Below, piece after piece: positions 17,406 through 26,613 of a DNA stretch of 64,000 bases. Made by a program: the position numbers and the translations under genes. Location: NCBI GenBank assembly GCA_017410165.1, contig JAFQRH010000019.1, forward strand, positions 124,001 through 188,000. The letters are read 5' to 3'. Below the pieces are notes generated by a model. The model did no database searches and was not told the DNA's origin. It worked only from the letters and a program-made list of their open reading frames with translations. How positions within the stretch are numbered: the stretch's first letter is position 1; each line of letters starts with the position of its first letter. The stretch is from Alistipes sp. GTDB lineage: Bacteria; Bacteroidota; Bacteroidia; Bacteroidales; Rikenellaceae.

Positions 17406-19442
17406 ATGGCAAGTTTGAACACTTTAAGAACCAAGTTCGGCGTAATCCTCTCGATTGTAATCGGAGGAGCGCTGTTGGCTTTTATCCTCTCCTTGAAGAC
17501 GGAGATGGGTTTCTCGGGTGAGGACCCGAAGGTTGGCGAAATCAATGGCGAGAAGATTCTCTACTCGGAGTATCTTGCTGCTTACGAGGATGTTAAGGCA
17601 CAGATGGGCGGTGAGGCATATACCGACCAGCAGGCCGCACAGTTGCTCTCGGCAACTTGGCAGAATCTGATGGCAGACCACGTTCTTACTCCGGGTTTTG
17701 AGGAGTTGGGTCTTTCGATTTCGGAGCAGGAGCGTGCCGCAATGCTCAAAGGCGAGCGTCACTCGAATGTATATTCGTCGCTCTTCACCAACCCACAGAC
17801 CGGTCAGTTTGATGTAGCGGCTGTTGCAGAGTTCCTCTCGCAGGTGAAGGACAATCCGCAGGCACAGAAGATGTGGTCGATTATCGACAAGCAGGCAAAA
17901 CTCGACCGTTCGCTTGCAAAGTATATGGCTTTGATTCGCAACAGCGCGTATGCCAACAAGTTGGAGATTGAGCGCGGCGTGAAGGGCGCAAATACGACCT
18001 TTGGCGGTCGTTATGTTGCGGCTCGTTACAACACGATTGCCGATTCGCTCGTAACGGTTTCCGATGCAGAGATTAAGCAGTATTACAAGCAGCACAAAAA
18101 CCTCTACAAGCAGACACCTTACCGTACGATTTCGTACGTTGAGTTCGATGTCTTGCCAACCGAGGCCGACAAGGAGCAGATTGCCGAGCAGGCACGCATC
18201 GCTACCGAGGAGTTCGCTGCTGCCGCAGATTTGAAGGCGTATGTTCGTGACAACCGTCACGCTTCGATTGCTCAGAGCTACGTCACCTCGACGCAGATGA
18301 CCGCTGCCGAGGCAGAGGCACTTACCGCAGGTAAGGTATATGGTCCGGAGTTGGTAGGTAACGAGTGGCGTGCATCGCGTGTCGTAGCAACCCGCAACGT
18401 TGCCGATTCGCTTACGTTGAAGCATATCGTTCTTTCGTACACGGATGGCGAGTTGGCTGACAGCTTGATGACCGCTATCGGTCGTGGCGCATCGTTCGAG
18501 GAGCTCGCTTCGCAGCACTCGATTGCTACCGAGACCGCTTCGACGGGCGGTGAGATTGGTACCATCGCATATTCGACCCTCGCACCGGAGTTTGCCGACG
18601 CTTTGAACGGCAAGCGCGCAGGCGAGACCGTGAAGGTTGTCTTTGGTAACGTAATCCAGTTGATGAAGGTTGTTAAGACCGGCAAGGTGCAGAAGCACTA
18701 TCAGGTTGCATCGCTCGTATATCCTATCGAGCCATCGCAGGATACCAAGCGTGCAATTCACACCGAGGCAAGCACCTTCGCAGTTGCTGCAAAGGGTTCG
18801 CAGAAGAATTTCGATCAGGCAGCTGCTGACCAGAACCTCACCCCACGTTCGGCAAATATCGAGGATAGCGAGCGTATGGTTCGTGGCCTCAATGGCTCGA
18901 CGTTGGAGATTGTTCGTTGGGCAAACGATGCAAAGGTTGGCGATGTTTCCGAGCTGATTAAGATTGATAACAACTATGTCGTTGCCGTTCTTACCGGCGT
19001 GAACGACGAGGAGTATAAGTCGGTAGAGGAGGTTACTACCCAGATTCGCAACACCTTGCTCCGTGACAAGAAGTTCGAGCAGATTGCTGCGAAGATGCAG
19101 GGCGCAACCATCGACGAGATTGCTACATCGGTTAATACGAAGGTTAGCGAGTTCAACGGTGTGAAACTCGGTGCATACTACATCCCGGGTATCGGTGTTG
19201 AGCCACGCGTGCTTGGTACTATCACCGCACAGCAGACCGGCACTATCTCGGCTCCGATTAAGGGTGCGAGCGGTGTCTATGTTGTCGTTGTTGATGAGAC
19301 GACCACTGCTCCGGAGTTGCAAACAGCCGAGCAGGAGAAGGTTAAGGCACAGGCCGAGGCCGAGCAGAATGTTGCACGTCGCCTGATGTATGCTGTTCAG
19401 GAGATGTCCGATATTAAGGACGAGTCGGTTAAGTACTTCTAA
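17406..19442 (+). CDS. PpiD-like peptidyl-prolyl isomerase/chaperone
   Basis: A 678-residue protein with one N-terminal membrane anchor (about residues 13-30, VILSIVIGGALLAFILSL), a SurA_N-like helical chaperone domain (about 35-270) and a parvulin (PPIC) rotamase domain (about 332-428, with LKHIVLSYTDGELADS and GGEIGTIAYSTLAPEFADAL). A second, degenerate rotamase-like region follows near 530-640. Such proteins help outer-membrane and secreted proteins fold as they leave the Sec channel. GGT/CGT/AAC codon preference suggests high expression. It has a possible own promoter and ends at the strong terminator 19461-19503. Confidence 0.9.
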   Translation: MASLNTLRTKFGVILSIVIGGALLAFILSLKTEMGFSGEDPKVGEINGEKILYSEYLAAYEDVKAQMGGEAYTDQQAAQLLSATWQNLMADHVLTPGFEELGLSISEQERAAMLKGERHSNVYSSLFTNPQTGQFDVAAVAEFLSQVKDNPQAQKMWSIIDKQAKLDRSLAKYMALIRNSAYANKLEIERGVKGANTTFGGRYVAARYNTIADSLVTVSDAEIKQYYKQHKNLYKQTPYRTISYVEFDVLPTEADKEQIAEQARIATEEFAAAADLKAYVRDNRHASIAQSYVTSTQMTAAEAEALTAGKVYGPELVGNEWRASRVVATRNVADSLTLKHIVLSYTDGELADSLMTAIGRGASFEELASQHSIATETASTGGEIGTIAYSTLAPEFADALNGKRAGETVKVVFGNVIQLMKVVKTGKVQKHYQVASLVYPIEPSQDTKRAIHTEASTFAVAAKGSQKNFDQAAADQNLTPRSANIEDSERMVRGLNGSTLEIVRWANDAKVGDVSELIKIDNNYVVAVLTGVNDEEYKSVEEVTTQIRNTLLRDKKFEQIAAKMQGATIDEIATSVNTKVSEFNGVKLGAYYIPGIGVEPRVLGTITAQQTGTISAPIKGASGVYVVVVDETTTAPELQTAEQEKVKAQAEAEQNVARRLMYAVQEMSDIKDESVKYF

Positions 19443-19460
19443 TCGAATCTTGTACACGAT

Positions 19461-19503
19461 AAACGCTCCCGATTGCCACACGGCAGTCGGGCGTTTTTTT
19501 TTG
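19461..19503 (+). terminator. Intrinsic terminator after ppiD-like gene
   Basis: Arms AACGCTCCCGATTGCC (19462-19477) and GGCAGTCGGGCGTT pair with one or two bulges around ACAC, followed by a run of ten T (19493-19502). Confidence 0.85.
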
Positions 19504-19511
19504 GGGGGGGT

Positions 19512-19620
19512 AGGGAGATTAGGGAGTTTAGGGAGATTAGGGAGATTAGTGACAATTCCTTAATTTCTCTAAATTCTCTAAATTCTCTAATTTCTCTAAA
19601 TTCCCTAAATTCTCTAATAT
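19512..19620. repeat. 9-mer array GGGAGATTA with facing complement array (left copy)
   Basis: Four imperfect GGGAGATTA/GGGAGTTTA units (19512-19549), a TGACAATTCC spacer, then about seven TCTCTAAAT/TTCCCTAAA units that complement them. The whole forms a large inverted repeat just upstream of the four-helix gene. A TAccTTTG -7 box (19627-19634) follows at once. Confidence 0.88.
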
Positions 19621-19649
19621 ATTTATTACCTTTGTAAAAAAGATGCCCT

Positions 19650-20198
19650 ATGAATAATGCAATTCTAATAAAGCCGCAAGGAGACCATCGAAATCTAATA
19701 TGTTATCGTAAGGCGGAACTAATATATGATATAACTTGTCATTTTGCGAATCTGGCATTTGCACGTGGTGATCGTACAATAGACCAAATGGTTCAAGCAG
19801 CTCGTTCGGGTAAGCAAAATATTATTGAGGGTAACGCGGATGCAGAAACCTCAATCGAGATGGGCATCAAACTTATCAATGTTGCAAAGGCGAGTTTCAA
19901 GGAGTTGCTAGCGGATTATGAGGACTATTTGCGTGTTAATGGTTATGAGCAGTGGTGTGATGACTCCGATAAGTTTATAGCGATGCGCAAACTTGGCGTT
20001 GAAGGTAGCAGTCAATCTATTTTAGATATTGCAAAATCTCGTCCTCTTGATACAGTAGCCAATATGGCAATCATCCTACTCAAGCAGGAGGACTATCTGC
20101 TGCACAAACTACTCGCATCGCTCTCCGAACAATTTCTCGAGGATGGCGGCTTCAAAGAGAAAATGCACCGTATGCGTGTAGAAAGAATAGGAAGATAG
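19650..20198 (+). CDS. Four-helix-bundle protein with C-terminal suffix (S23/IVP-Avd superfamily)
   Basis: A 182-residue, mostly helical protein. The N-terminal ~110 residues match the four-helix-bundle (23S intervening-sequence protein, S23) superfamily, which also contains Avd of diversity-generating retroelements; typical signs are CYRKAELIYDITCHFAN, DRTIDQMVQAARSGKQNIIEG and a helix with FKELLADYEDYLR. The last ~70 residues are the suffix region found in the long members (QEDYLLHKLLASLSEQFLEDGGFKEKMHRMR). No function is established for this family. It is bracketed by two matching 9-mer repeat arrays and uses more AT-rich codons (AAT, ATA) than its neighbours. Confidence 0.85.
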   Translation: MNNAILIKPQGDHRNLICYRKAELIYDITCHFANLAFARGDRTIDQMVQAARSGKQNIIEGNADAETSIEMGIKLINVAKASFKELLADYEDYLRVNGYEQWCDDSDKFIAMRKLGVEGSSQSILDIAKSRPLDTVANMAIILLKQEDYLLHKLLASLSEQFLEDGGFKEKMHRMRVERIGR

Positions 20199-20207
20199 GC
20201 GGCGTTT

Positions 20208-20314
20208 AAGGAGTATAGAGAGTTTAGAGAGATTAGGGAGATTAGGGAGATTAGGGAGTTTAGTGACAATTCCTTAATTTCCCTAAATTCTCTAAATTCC
20301 CTAAACTCCTTAAT
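20208..20314. repeat. 9-mer array GGGAGATTA with facing complement array (right copy)
   Basis: About six GAGAGTTTA/GGGAGATTA units (20209-20264), the same TGACAATTCCTTAATTTC core as the left copy, then complementary CCCTAAATT/TCTCTAAAT units. Same orientation as the copy at 19512-19620, about 690 bases away. In the minus frame it reads as a Leu-Ser-Ile/Asn low-complexity string, which is not a protein signal. Confidence 0.88.
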
Positions 20315-20333
20315 TGGAGCGCAGCGACCTAAG

Positions 20334-20425
20334 CCCCCTTTACAGAACCGACGCCAAACCGAGGGCAGAGGGTGCTTGCACACTTTGCCGAGGTGCGAAG
20401 GAGGAAGACCAAAGGTCAAAGGGGG
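20334..20425. repeat. Small inverted element with CCCCCTTT/AAAGGGGG ends
   Basis: CCCCCTTT (20334-20341) faces AAAGGGGG (20418-20425) across 76 bases. With the flanking AAG and TTTGGGGG context it resembles the ends of short non-coding mobile repeats, but no target duplication can be seen. Together with 20208-20314 and 20460-20558 it accounts for nearly the whole gene-free strip 20199-20525. Confidence 0.4.
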
Positions 20426-20459
20426 TTTGGGGGATAGGTAACACAAAAGGTGGTGCTTG

Positions 20460-20558
20460 CACCACTATATTAAAAGCAACAAAGACCTCCCTAATGGAAG
20501 GTCTTTGTGATTATATGAAGAAAAATTATTTCTTCATATAGCTTTTAATATAGTGGTG
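20460..20558. repeat. 18-bp inverted repeat enclosing the 3' end of the CoA-transferase gene
   Basis: CACCACTATATTAAAAGC (20460-20477) is the exact reverse complement of 20541-20558, which lies inside the CoA-transferase coding region (its C-terminal HHYIKS codons). Between the arms are two more hairpins (20479-20509 and about 20513-20541). Confidence 0.9.
20479..20509 (-). terminator. Terminator of the CoA-transferase gene
   Basis: Arms ACAAAGACCT and AGGTCTTTGT around a ten-base loop. On the minus strand it comes 16 bases after the stop and is followed by TGCTTTTAAT, a modest T-tract. Confidence 0.7.
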
Positions 20559-21836
20559 ATGCGAGCCGTAGCGGTTGAATGCTGCCTCGTCGAGCTGCTC
20601 CTGTGCCGATGGGTGGGCAACAGAGATAATCAGACGAGCGCGCTCCTGCAAGCTCTTACCATAGAGATCGACAGCACCATTCTCGGTTACGAACCAATGG
20701 ATGTGGTTACGTGTGGTAACGACACCGGCACCCTCGGTCAGCACGTCTGAAATCTTCGATACGCCCTTGTTGGTAATCGACGGCATAGCGATAATCGCCT
20801 TACCGCCCTTCGAGAGCGATGCACCATAGATGAAGTCGATCTGACCACCTACGCCCGAGTAGAACTTGCGGCCCAGCGAGTCGGCGCAAACCTGACCGGT
20901 CAGGTCAACCTGCAATGCCGAGTTGATAGCCGTTACGCGGTCGTTCTTGGCGATGATGTAAGGGTCGTTGGTGTAGCCCACGTCCATCATAAGTACGCCC
21001 GGGTTGTCGTCGATAAAGTCATATACGCGCTGCGAACCCATAAGGAAGGTCGAAACCATCTTGCCCTTGTCGATATTCTTTGCTGCGCCGTTGATTACGC
21101 CCTTCTCAACGAGTGGAAGTACGCCATCGGCGAACATCTCGGTATGTACACCGAGGTTCTTGTGGCCACCGAGCTGTGCGAGTACGGCGTTCGGAATAGC
21201 GCCGATACCCATCTGCAACGTAGCACCATCCTCGATAAGACCTGCGCAGAGGTTACCAATCTTGGTCTCTACCTCGTTTGGCTCGGCGAAGTGTGCCTCT
21301 TCGAGTGGCTGGTCGTCCTGCACGAAGTACTCGATGCGCGACGAGTGAATCATCGCGTCACCAAATGCACGTGGAACATACTTGTTCACAACGGCGATAA
21401 CGTGCTCGGCGCACTCTACGGCTGCGAGCGTTGCATCGACCGACGTACCGAGCGATACGTAGCCGTGCTTGTCAGGTGTCGAAACCTGAATCATAGCGAC
21501 GTTACAAGGCACTGCGCCCGAACGGTACAACTTCTGGGTCTCGCTGAGGAAAATCGGAATATAGTCGGCATAACCGCTCTGGGTTACCTTGCGGACATTG
21601 CCGCCAACGAAGAACGAGTCGAGCTGGAATACGCCCTCGAACTCAGGGTCTGCGTATGGTGCAGGACCCTCGGTGTGGAGGTGGTGGATGTGTACATCCT
21701 TCAACTCTCCGGCGCGACCGCGCTCGCACATTGCCTTAATGAGGCACTGCGGTGCCGATGCTACGGAACTCAAATGAATGTGGTCGCCCGATTTGATAAC
21801 TTTGACGGCCTCTTCCGGTGTTACAAACTTAATCAT
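20526..21836 (-). CDS. Acetyl-CoA hydrolase/transferase family CoA-transferase
   Basis: A 436-residue family I CoA-transferase, which moves CoA between acids such as succinate, propionate, acetate or 4-hydroxybutyrate. The catalytic glutamate sits in GVHTEMFADG, and the CoA-binding loop in KFYSGVGGQIDF. The N-terminal CoA_trans/AcCoA_hydro domain covers about residues 1-180 and the C-terminal AcetylCoA_hyd_C domain about 260-415. The length and sequence fit the butyrate/propionate/4-hydroxybutyrate branch; succinate-to-propionate metabolism in Bacteroidales makes that a plausible use, but specificity is inferred. It starts 34 bases after infB ends on the same strand and ends inside an unusual inverted repeat. 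Confidence 0.9.
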   Translation of the reverse strand: MIKFVTPEEAVKVIKSGDHIHLSSVASAPQCLIKAMCERGRAGELKDVHIHHLHTEGPAPYADPEFEGVFQLDSFFVGGNVRKVTQSGYADYIPIFLSETQKLYRSGAVPCNVAMIQVSTPDKHGYVSLGTSVDATLAAVECAEHVIAVVNKYVPRAFGDAMIHSSRIEYFVQDDQPLEEAHFAEPNEVETKIGNLCAGLIEDGATLQMGIGAIPNAVLAQLGGHKNLGVHTEMFADGVLPLVEKGVINGAAKNIDKGKMVSTFLMGSQRVYDFIDDNPGVLMMDVGYTNDPYIIAKNDRVTAINSALQVDLTGQVCADSLGRKFYSGVGGQIDFIYGASLSKGGKAIIAMPSITNKGVSKISDVLTEGAGVVTTRNHIHWFVTENGAVDLYGKSLQERARLIISVAHPSAQEQLDEAAFNRYGSHHHYIKSYMKK

Positions 21837-21870
21837 AGCGTTTGATGTTTTATTGTTTTAGGTTATATGT

Positions 21871-24606
21871 TTACTTTCGTTTTACCTCTACCTGCTCGTA
21901 TCCCTCGATGATATCGCCGATACGGATGTCGTTGTACGACTCGATGTTCAGACCGCAATCCTGACCCGATACAACCTCCTTCACGTCGTCCTTGAATCGT
22001 TTGAGCGAGCCGAGGCGACCGGTGTGGATAACGATACCGTCGCGAATCACGCGGATAGGGGTGTGGCGCTGCAACTTTCCTTCGCGTACCATACCTCCGG
22101 CAATGGTGCCGACCTTCGAGATTTTGAATGTTTCGAGCACCTCGATCGAGCAGACAATCTCCTCCTTCATTACCGGCTCCAACATACCCTCGATAGCGTC
22201 CTTAATCTCGTTGATTGCGTCGTAGATAATCGAGTAGAGACGAATCTCAATCTCCTCCTGCTCGGCCAACTTACGCGCCGAAGCCGACGGACGTACCTGG
22301 AAGCCGACGATGATGGCGTTCGAGGCGGCTGCGAGCAACACGTCGCTCTCCGAAATCTGACCTACGGCGGCGTGAATCACGTTCACCTGAACGGTCTCCT
22401 TCGAGAGTTTGATGAGCGAGCCGGACATCGCCTCAACCGAGCCATCCACGTCACCCTTGACGATGATGTTGAGCTCCTTGAACGAGCCGATTGCGATACG
22501 ACGGCCAATCTCGTCGAGCGTCACGTGCTTCTGGGTCATAATGCCCTGCATACGCTGCAACTGCTCACGCTTGTTGGCAATCTCGCGTGCCGAGCGGTCG
22601 TCCTCCATCACGTTTATCTGGTCACCCGCCTGTGGCGCACCATTCAGACCGAGCAACTGTACAGGGGTTGCAGGGCCTGCCTCTTTGAGTTTGTTACCAT
22701 TCTCGTCGAACATCGCCTTCACACGACCCGTGTGAATACCCGACAGAACAACGTCGCCGATACGCAGCGTACCGTCCTGAACGAGTACCGTCGAGACGTA
22801 ACCACGACCCTTGTCGAGCGTCGATTCGATGATGACACCCTTCGCACGCTTGTTCGGGTTGGCCTTCAATTCGAGCATCTCTGCCTCCAAAAGCACCTTT
22901 TCGAGGAGTTTGTCGAGGTTCATACCCTTCTTTGCCGAGACATCTTGGCTCTGGTACTTACCGCCCCAATCCTCGACGAGGAGGTTCATATTTGCCAACT
23001 GCTCCTTGATTGCGTCAGGGTTTGCTGCCGGCTTATCTATCTTGTTGATGGCGAACACCATTGGAACGCCTGCTGCTTGTGCGTGGTTGATTGCCTCGAT
23101 GGTCTGCGGCATCACCTTGTCGTCCGCCGCAACGATGATAATCGCAACGTCGGTAATCTTCGCACCACGCGCACGCATCGCCGTAAATGCCTCGTGACCC
23201 GGCGTGTCGAGGAAGGTAATCTTCTGACCATTCAACTCGACCGAGTATGCACCGATGTGCTGCGTGATACCACCCGCCTCACCGGCGATGACATTCGTCT
23301 TACGGATGTTGTCCAAGAGCGATGTCTTACCGTGATCGACGTGACCCATAACGGTTACGATTGGCGGACGTGGGAGCAAATCCTCGGCGTTATCCTGCTC
23401 GTCGTCGCCGATTGCCTCCTGAATGTCTGCCGATACAAATTCGGTAGTGAAACCGAACTCCTCGGCAACCACTACGAGTGCCTCGGCATCGAGACGCTGG
23501 TTGATGGATACCATCAAACCGAGGTTCATACAAGCCGAGATGACCTCCATAGGCGAGACGTTCATCATCGTCGCAACCTCGCTGACCGTTACAAACTCTG
23601 TAACTTTCAGCACTTTACGCTCCATCTCCTCGCGCTCCACCTGCTCGTTCATACGCTCGCGCACCTCCTCGCGCTTCTCCTTACGGTACTTTGCGCCCTT
23701 GTTCTTTGCGCCCTTTGCCGTGAGGCGTGCCAACGTATCTTTAACCTGCTTCGATACCTCTTCGTCGGATACCTCCGGACGAACTACCGGTTTTGGCTGT
23801 GGCTTCTGATGCTTGTTCTTCTTGCCACCGCCCTGTTGCTGGTTTTGCTTGTTGTTCTGCTGTTGCTGCTGGTTTGGCTTCTGATTGCCGCCCTTACCAT
23901 TGCCACCGCCACCGTGATTCTGCTTCGTGACATCGACCTTCTCCTTGTCGAGACGCTTGCGACGATGCTTACCGCCCGGAACCATACCCGTAACGTCCAT
24001 CTTGCCGAGAATCTGCGGACCGACAAGCGTCGGTGCCTCGGTCGGCTTGAACTCTGCCACGTTGCGCACCTCCTGCTTCTGCTGTGCGGCCGGCTGTGCC
24101 GGTTTCTGCACGTCTGGCTGCGGTTGTGGCTGTGGCTTTGGCTGCGGTTGTGGTTTTGGTTGTTGCGGTTGCTGCTTCGGCTTCTCTGCGCTCGGCTGTG
24201 GCTTCGGCTGCTGTGGTTGCGGCTTTGGCTGTGGAGCACTCTCCGCAGGGCGGTTGCTCTTGCCACCGCTCAAATCTATCTTGCCGAGGATTTTCGGTTG
24301 CGAAATCTCCTCTTTTACGTCGATGGTGTTCTTCTTCGGCGCAGGTGCGGCTGGTTTCGGCTCCTCGATGGATACCGTACCCTGACGTGCCGCAATCTTC
24401 TCGCGGACACTGTCGCGTGCGCTTGTGGTCGAACGATTTGCGCCGAACTCCTTCTCGATGAGAGCATATACATCCGGTGCAATCTGCGTATTGGGCGATC
24501 CGTCAATCGTTACGCCCTTTTTGTGCAGATAGTCGGTTATGGTGTTCAAGCCCACCTTGAACTCCTTGGCTACCTGTATGAGGCGTAATTTTTTCTCGTT
24601 CTCCAT
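21871..24606 (-). CDS. infB: Translation initiation factor IF-2
   Basis: A 911-residue GTPase that places initiator tRNA on the small ribosomal subunit. An IF2_N domain covers residues 1-55, a very long Pro/Gln/Lys-rich linker about 85-290, a second IF2_N motif about 335-395, then the G domain: G1 MGHVDHGKT (residues 420-428, K427), G3 DTPGHEAF and G4 NKID. Domains II-IV fill the C-terminus, ending in the initiator-tRNA-binding domain. The linker's KPQPQ-type repeats resemble other Bacteroidetes IF-2 proteins and explain a long false ORF on the other strand. It is the last gene of rimP-nusA-infB. Confidence 0.97.
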   Translation of the reverse strand: MENEKKLRLIQVAKEFKVGLNTITDYLHKKGVTIDGSPNTQIAPDVYALIEKEFGANRSTTSARDSVREKIAARQGTVSIEEPKPAAPAPKKNTIDVKEEISQPKILGKIDLSGGKSNRPAESAPQPKPQPQQPKPQPSAEKPKQQPQQPKPQPQPKPQPQPQPDVQKPAQPAAQQKQEVRNVAEFKPTEAPTLVGPQILGKMDVTGMVPGGKHRRKRLDKEKVDVTKQNHGGGGNGKGGNQKPNQQQQQNNKQNQQQGGGKKNKHQKPQPKPVVRPEVSDEEVSKQVKDTLARLTAKGAKNKGAKYRKEKREEVRERMNEQVEREEMERKVLKVTEFVTVSEVATMMNVSPMEVISACMNLGLMVSINQRLDAEALVVVAEEFGFTTEFVSADIQEAIGDDEQDNAEDLLPRPPIVTVMGHVDHGKTSLLDNIRKTNVIAGEAGGITQHIGAYSVELNGQKITFLDTPGHEAFTAMRARGAKITDVAIIIVAADDKVMPQTIEAINHAQAAGVPMVFAINKIDKPAANPDAIKEQLANMNLLVEDWGGKYQSQDVSAKKGMNLDKLLEKVLLEAEMLELKANPNKRAKGVIIESTLDKGRGYVSTVLVQDGTLRIGDVVLSGIHTGRVKAMFDENGNKLKEAGPATPVQLLGLNGAPQAGDQINVMEDDRSAREIANKREQLQRMQGIMTQKHVTLDEIGRRIAIGSFKELNIIVKGDVDGSVEAMSGSLIKLSKETVQVNVIHAAVGQISESDVLLAAASNAIIVGFQVRPSASARKLAEQEEIEIRLYSIIYDAINEIKDAIEGMLEPVMKEEIVCSIEVLETFKISKVGTIAGGMVREGKLQRHTPIRVIRDGIVIHTGRLGSLKRFKDDVKEVVSGQDCGLNIESYNDIRIGDIIEGYEQVEVKRK

Positions 24607-24682
24607 ATCTGTTATTCTGTTTTTTCTTATTGGTTAGACAATGCTTCGATTGCTGCGGAACATCCCGCAGCCGGATGTCGGG

Positions 24683-25912
24683 CTATTCGAATTCGGCTTT
24701 CAGGATGGCAACGACCTTCTCTGCCTGTTCGGTTTCGAGGTCGGCACGCGCTGCAATCTCTTCGATTGGCAGTTCGAGAACGCTCTTCGCGGTGTCGCAA
24801 CCTGCGGCACGGAGTGCGTCGATGATCCACGCATCGATTTCGTCTGCGAACTCGGCCAGAGCAACATCCTCCTCCTCAATTTCGCGATATACGTCGATGT
24901 CGTAGTCGGTCAGCATCTTCGAGAGGCGGATATTCAAACCACCCTTACCTATTGCGAGCGATACCTGGTCAGGTTTGAGATATACCGAAGCGGTCTTACG
25001 CTCCTCGTCGAGAATGATGTTCGACACCTTTGCCGGATTGAGCGCACGCTGGATGAGCAACTGTGTGTTCGACGTGTAGTTGATGACGTCGATGTTCTCG
25101 TTGCGCAACTCCTTTACGATGGTGTAGATACGCGAGCCCTTCACGCCGACACACGAACCAACCGGATCGATGCGGTCGTCATACGACTCGACAGCAACCT
25201 TTGCACGCTCGCCCGGGATGCGCGCAATTCGCTTGATGGTAATCAGACCGTCGTAAATCTCCGGCACCTCTGCCTCGAAGAGACGCTCCAAGAATTGGTT
25301 TGCCGTACGCGAAAGGATGATGCGCGGGGTGTTGTTGTTCATCTCGACCGACTTTACGATTGCCTTGATGGTGTCGCCCTTGCGGTAGAAGTCGTTCGGA
25401 ATCTGCTCCGACTTCGGCAGTACCAACTCGTTGTCGTCGTCATCGACCACCAGCACCTCCTTCTTCCATACCTGATAGATTTCGCCGGTTACGATTTCGC
25501 CCACCTTGTTCGAGTATTTCTCGTAGAGGTTTGCCTTCTCCAAGTCGAGGATGCGCGATGCCAAATTCTGGCGCAACGACAATACGGCACGGCGGCCGAA
25601 CGATGCGAACGAAATCTGGTCGGTGTACTCGTCGCCCACCTCGAACGAAGGGTCGATTTTCTGAATCTCCGAGAGGGAGATTTCGGCTACCTCATCGGCA
25701 AAATCCTCATCGGCCACAACTACGCGGTTGCGCCAGATTTCGAGGTCGCCCTTGTCGGCATTGATAATCACGTCGAAGTTCTCGTCCGTGCCATACTGCT
25801 TTTGCAGTGCGTGACGGAAAACATCCTCCAAGACGCCGATCATCGTCGATTTGTCGATGTTTTTCAGCTCTTTGAACTCTGCAAAGTTGCTGATTAAGTT
25901 AAGATTGTCCAT
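24683..25912 (-). CDS. nusA: Transcription termination/antitermination factor NusA
   Basis: A 409-residue NusA, which binds RNA polymerase and nascent RNA to control pausing, termination and antitermination. It has the N-terminal polymerase-binding domain (about 1-125), an S1 domain (about 130-200, GEIVTGEIYQVWKKEVLVV) and two KH domains (about 225-350, with SYDDRIDPVGSCVGVKGSRI and KPDQVSLAIGKGGLNIRLSK). The C-terminal acidic repeats of E. coli NusA are replaced by a short helix-hairpin-helix-like tail (ELPIEEIAARADLETEQAEK). It precedes infB by 76 bases, the usual order. Confidence 0.96.
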   Translation of the reverse strand: MDNLNLISNFAEFKELKNIDKSTMIGVLEDVFRHALQKQYGTDENFDVIINADKGDLEIWRNRVVVADEDFADEVAEISLSEIQKIDPSFEVGDEYTDQISFASFGRRAVLSLRQNLASRILDLEKANLYEKYSNKVGEIVTGEIYQVWKKEVLVVDDDDNELVLPKSEQIPNDFYRKGDTIKAIVKSVEMNNNTPRIILSRTANQFLERLFEAEVPEIYDGLITIKRIARIPGERAKVAVESYDDRIDPVGSCVGVKGSRIYTIVKELRNENIDVINYTSNTQLLIQRALNPAKVSNIILDEERKTASVYLKPDQVSLAIGKGGLNIRLSKMLTDYDIDVYREIEEEDVALAEFADEIDAWIIDALRAAGCDTAKSVLELPIEEIAARADLETEQAEKVVAILKAEFE

Positions 25913-25976
25913 TGTTTTTGTGTTTTTGTTATATTGTTATTTTATCCTTTTCGTCTGTTTTTGTATCCTTCGTTCT

Positions 25977-26040
25977 GCACTTCCCGTTCGTTTGTTCCTC
26001 CCGTTCGTTTGTGCTTCCCGTCCTTGCTGCACCCCCCCCC
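25977..26040. repeat. Short direct repeat and C9 tract in the rimP-nusA spacer
   Basis: The unit TTCCCGTTCGTTTGTTCC (25981-25998) is repeated nearly intact right after, with a broken third start, followed by a run of nine C (26032-26040). It lies in the 138-base gap between the rimP stop and the nusA start; on the transcript the C run reads as G9. Confidence 0.8.
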
Positions 26041-26050
26041 TCTGAGGGAA

Positions 26051-26515
26051 CTATTTGTAGTCCAAGTACTCTTTTGCCGACTTTATCTGCTCGAAAGGGT
26101 AGGTGCGCACGGTGTGCTGCAACTCTTTGCGCTTTTTGCCCTCGATGGCGACCTTCTCGTCGTACGAAATGGTTATGCCCTGCTCGTCCGCTGCGTCGAG
26201 CGTGCCGAGAATCTTGATGCCATCGGTGAGCAATACTTCGATTGCCGAGCCAACGATTTTGCGATATTGACGCAACAGGCGCAACGGCTCGCCAATGCCT
26301 GCCGAAGCCACCGTAAGCGAGTAGTCCTCTTCGTCGCGGTCGAAGTGGGTGTCGATGGCGCGACTCAACGAGGCACAAGCGTCAATCGTAACGCGTGTGT
26401 CGCTGTCGATAATCAGCGTAATCTCGTTCGACGGTGTGGCACTGCACTCCACAACGAACATATCTGTTCCGGCGAGTTGCTCTTCGGCAATCTCTCTTAC
26501 TTTTGCTACGTCCAT
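26051..26515 (-). CDS. rimP: Ribosome maturation factor RimP
   Basis: A 154-residue RimP, needed for late assembly of the 30S subunit. It has the N-terminal domain with the VVECSATPSNEITLIIDSDTRVTIDACASLSRAID segment conserved in the family, followed by EDYSLTVASAGIGEPL and the C-terminal Sm-like barrel (VGSAIEVLLTDGIKILGTL). Length and layout are standard. It opens the rimP-nusA-infB operon behind a promoter at 26614-26644 and a leader hairpin at 26573-26597. Confidence 0.93.
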   Translation of the reverse strand: MDVAKVREIAEEQLAGTDMFVVECSATPSNEITLIIDSDTRVTIDACASLSRAIDTHFDRDEEDYSLTVASAGIGEPLRLLRQYRKIVGSAIEVLLTDGIKILGTLDAADEQGITISYDEKVAIEGKKRKELQHTVRTYPFEQIKSAKEYLDYK

Positions 26516-26572
26516 AGTAAATGGTTTATTATCAGTCGTTTGTCTTTTCTGTTCGGTCTGTACCCATACGAA

Positions 26573-26597
26573 ATAAGGGGACTCCCCGTCCCCTTAT
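26573..26597 (-). promoter_or_regulatory. Perfect hairpin in the rimP-nusA-infB leader
   Basis: ATAAGGGGAC and GTCCCCTTAT pair perfectly (10 bp) around a 5-base loop. It lies between the operon promoter and the rimP ATG; only three T follow on the minus strand, so it is a leader structure or weak terminator for upstream lpxA. Confidence 0.75.
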
Positions 26598-26613
26598 CCC
26601 TCTCTTTACTCTG

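Noticed and set aside
17424..19481. A 685-codon open frame opposite the PpiD-like gene
   Set aside because: Shadow of a GC-rich codon pattern; the sense strand has signal, rotamase domain and terminator.
19650..20198. Diversity-generating retroelement accessory protein (Avd)
   Set aside because: Same superfamily, but there is no reverse transcriptase, template or variable repeat nearby.
20093..20446. A minus-strand ORF with a repetitive Leu-Ile-Ser/Asn-Ser-Leu string
   Set aside because: It is the GGGAGATTA array read in frame, with no start signal or family.
22024..24588. An 854-codon open frame opposite IF-2
   Set aside because: It is produced by the Pro/Gln/Lys linker read backwards (a Leu/Trp/Arg run) and has no motif.
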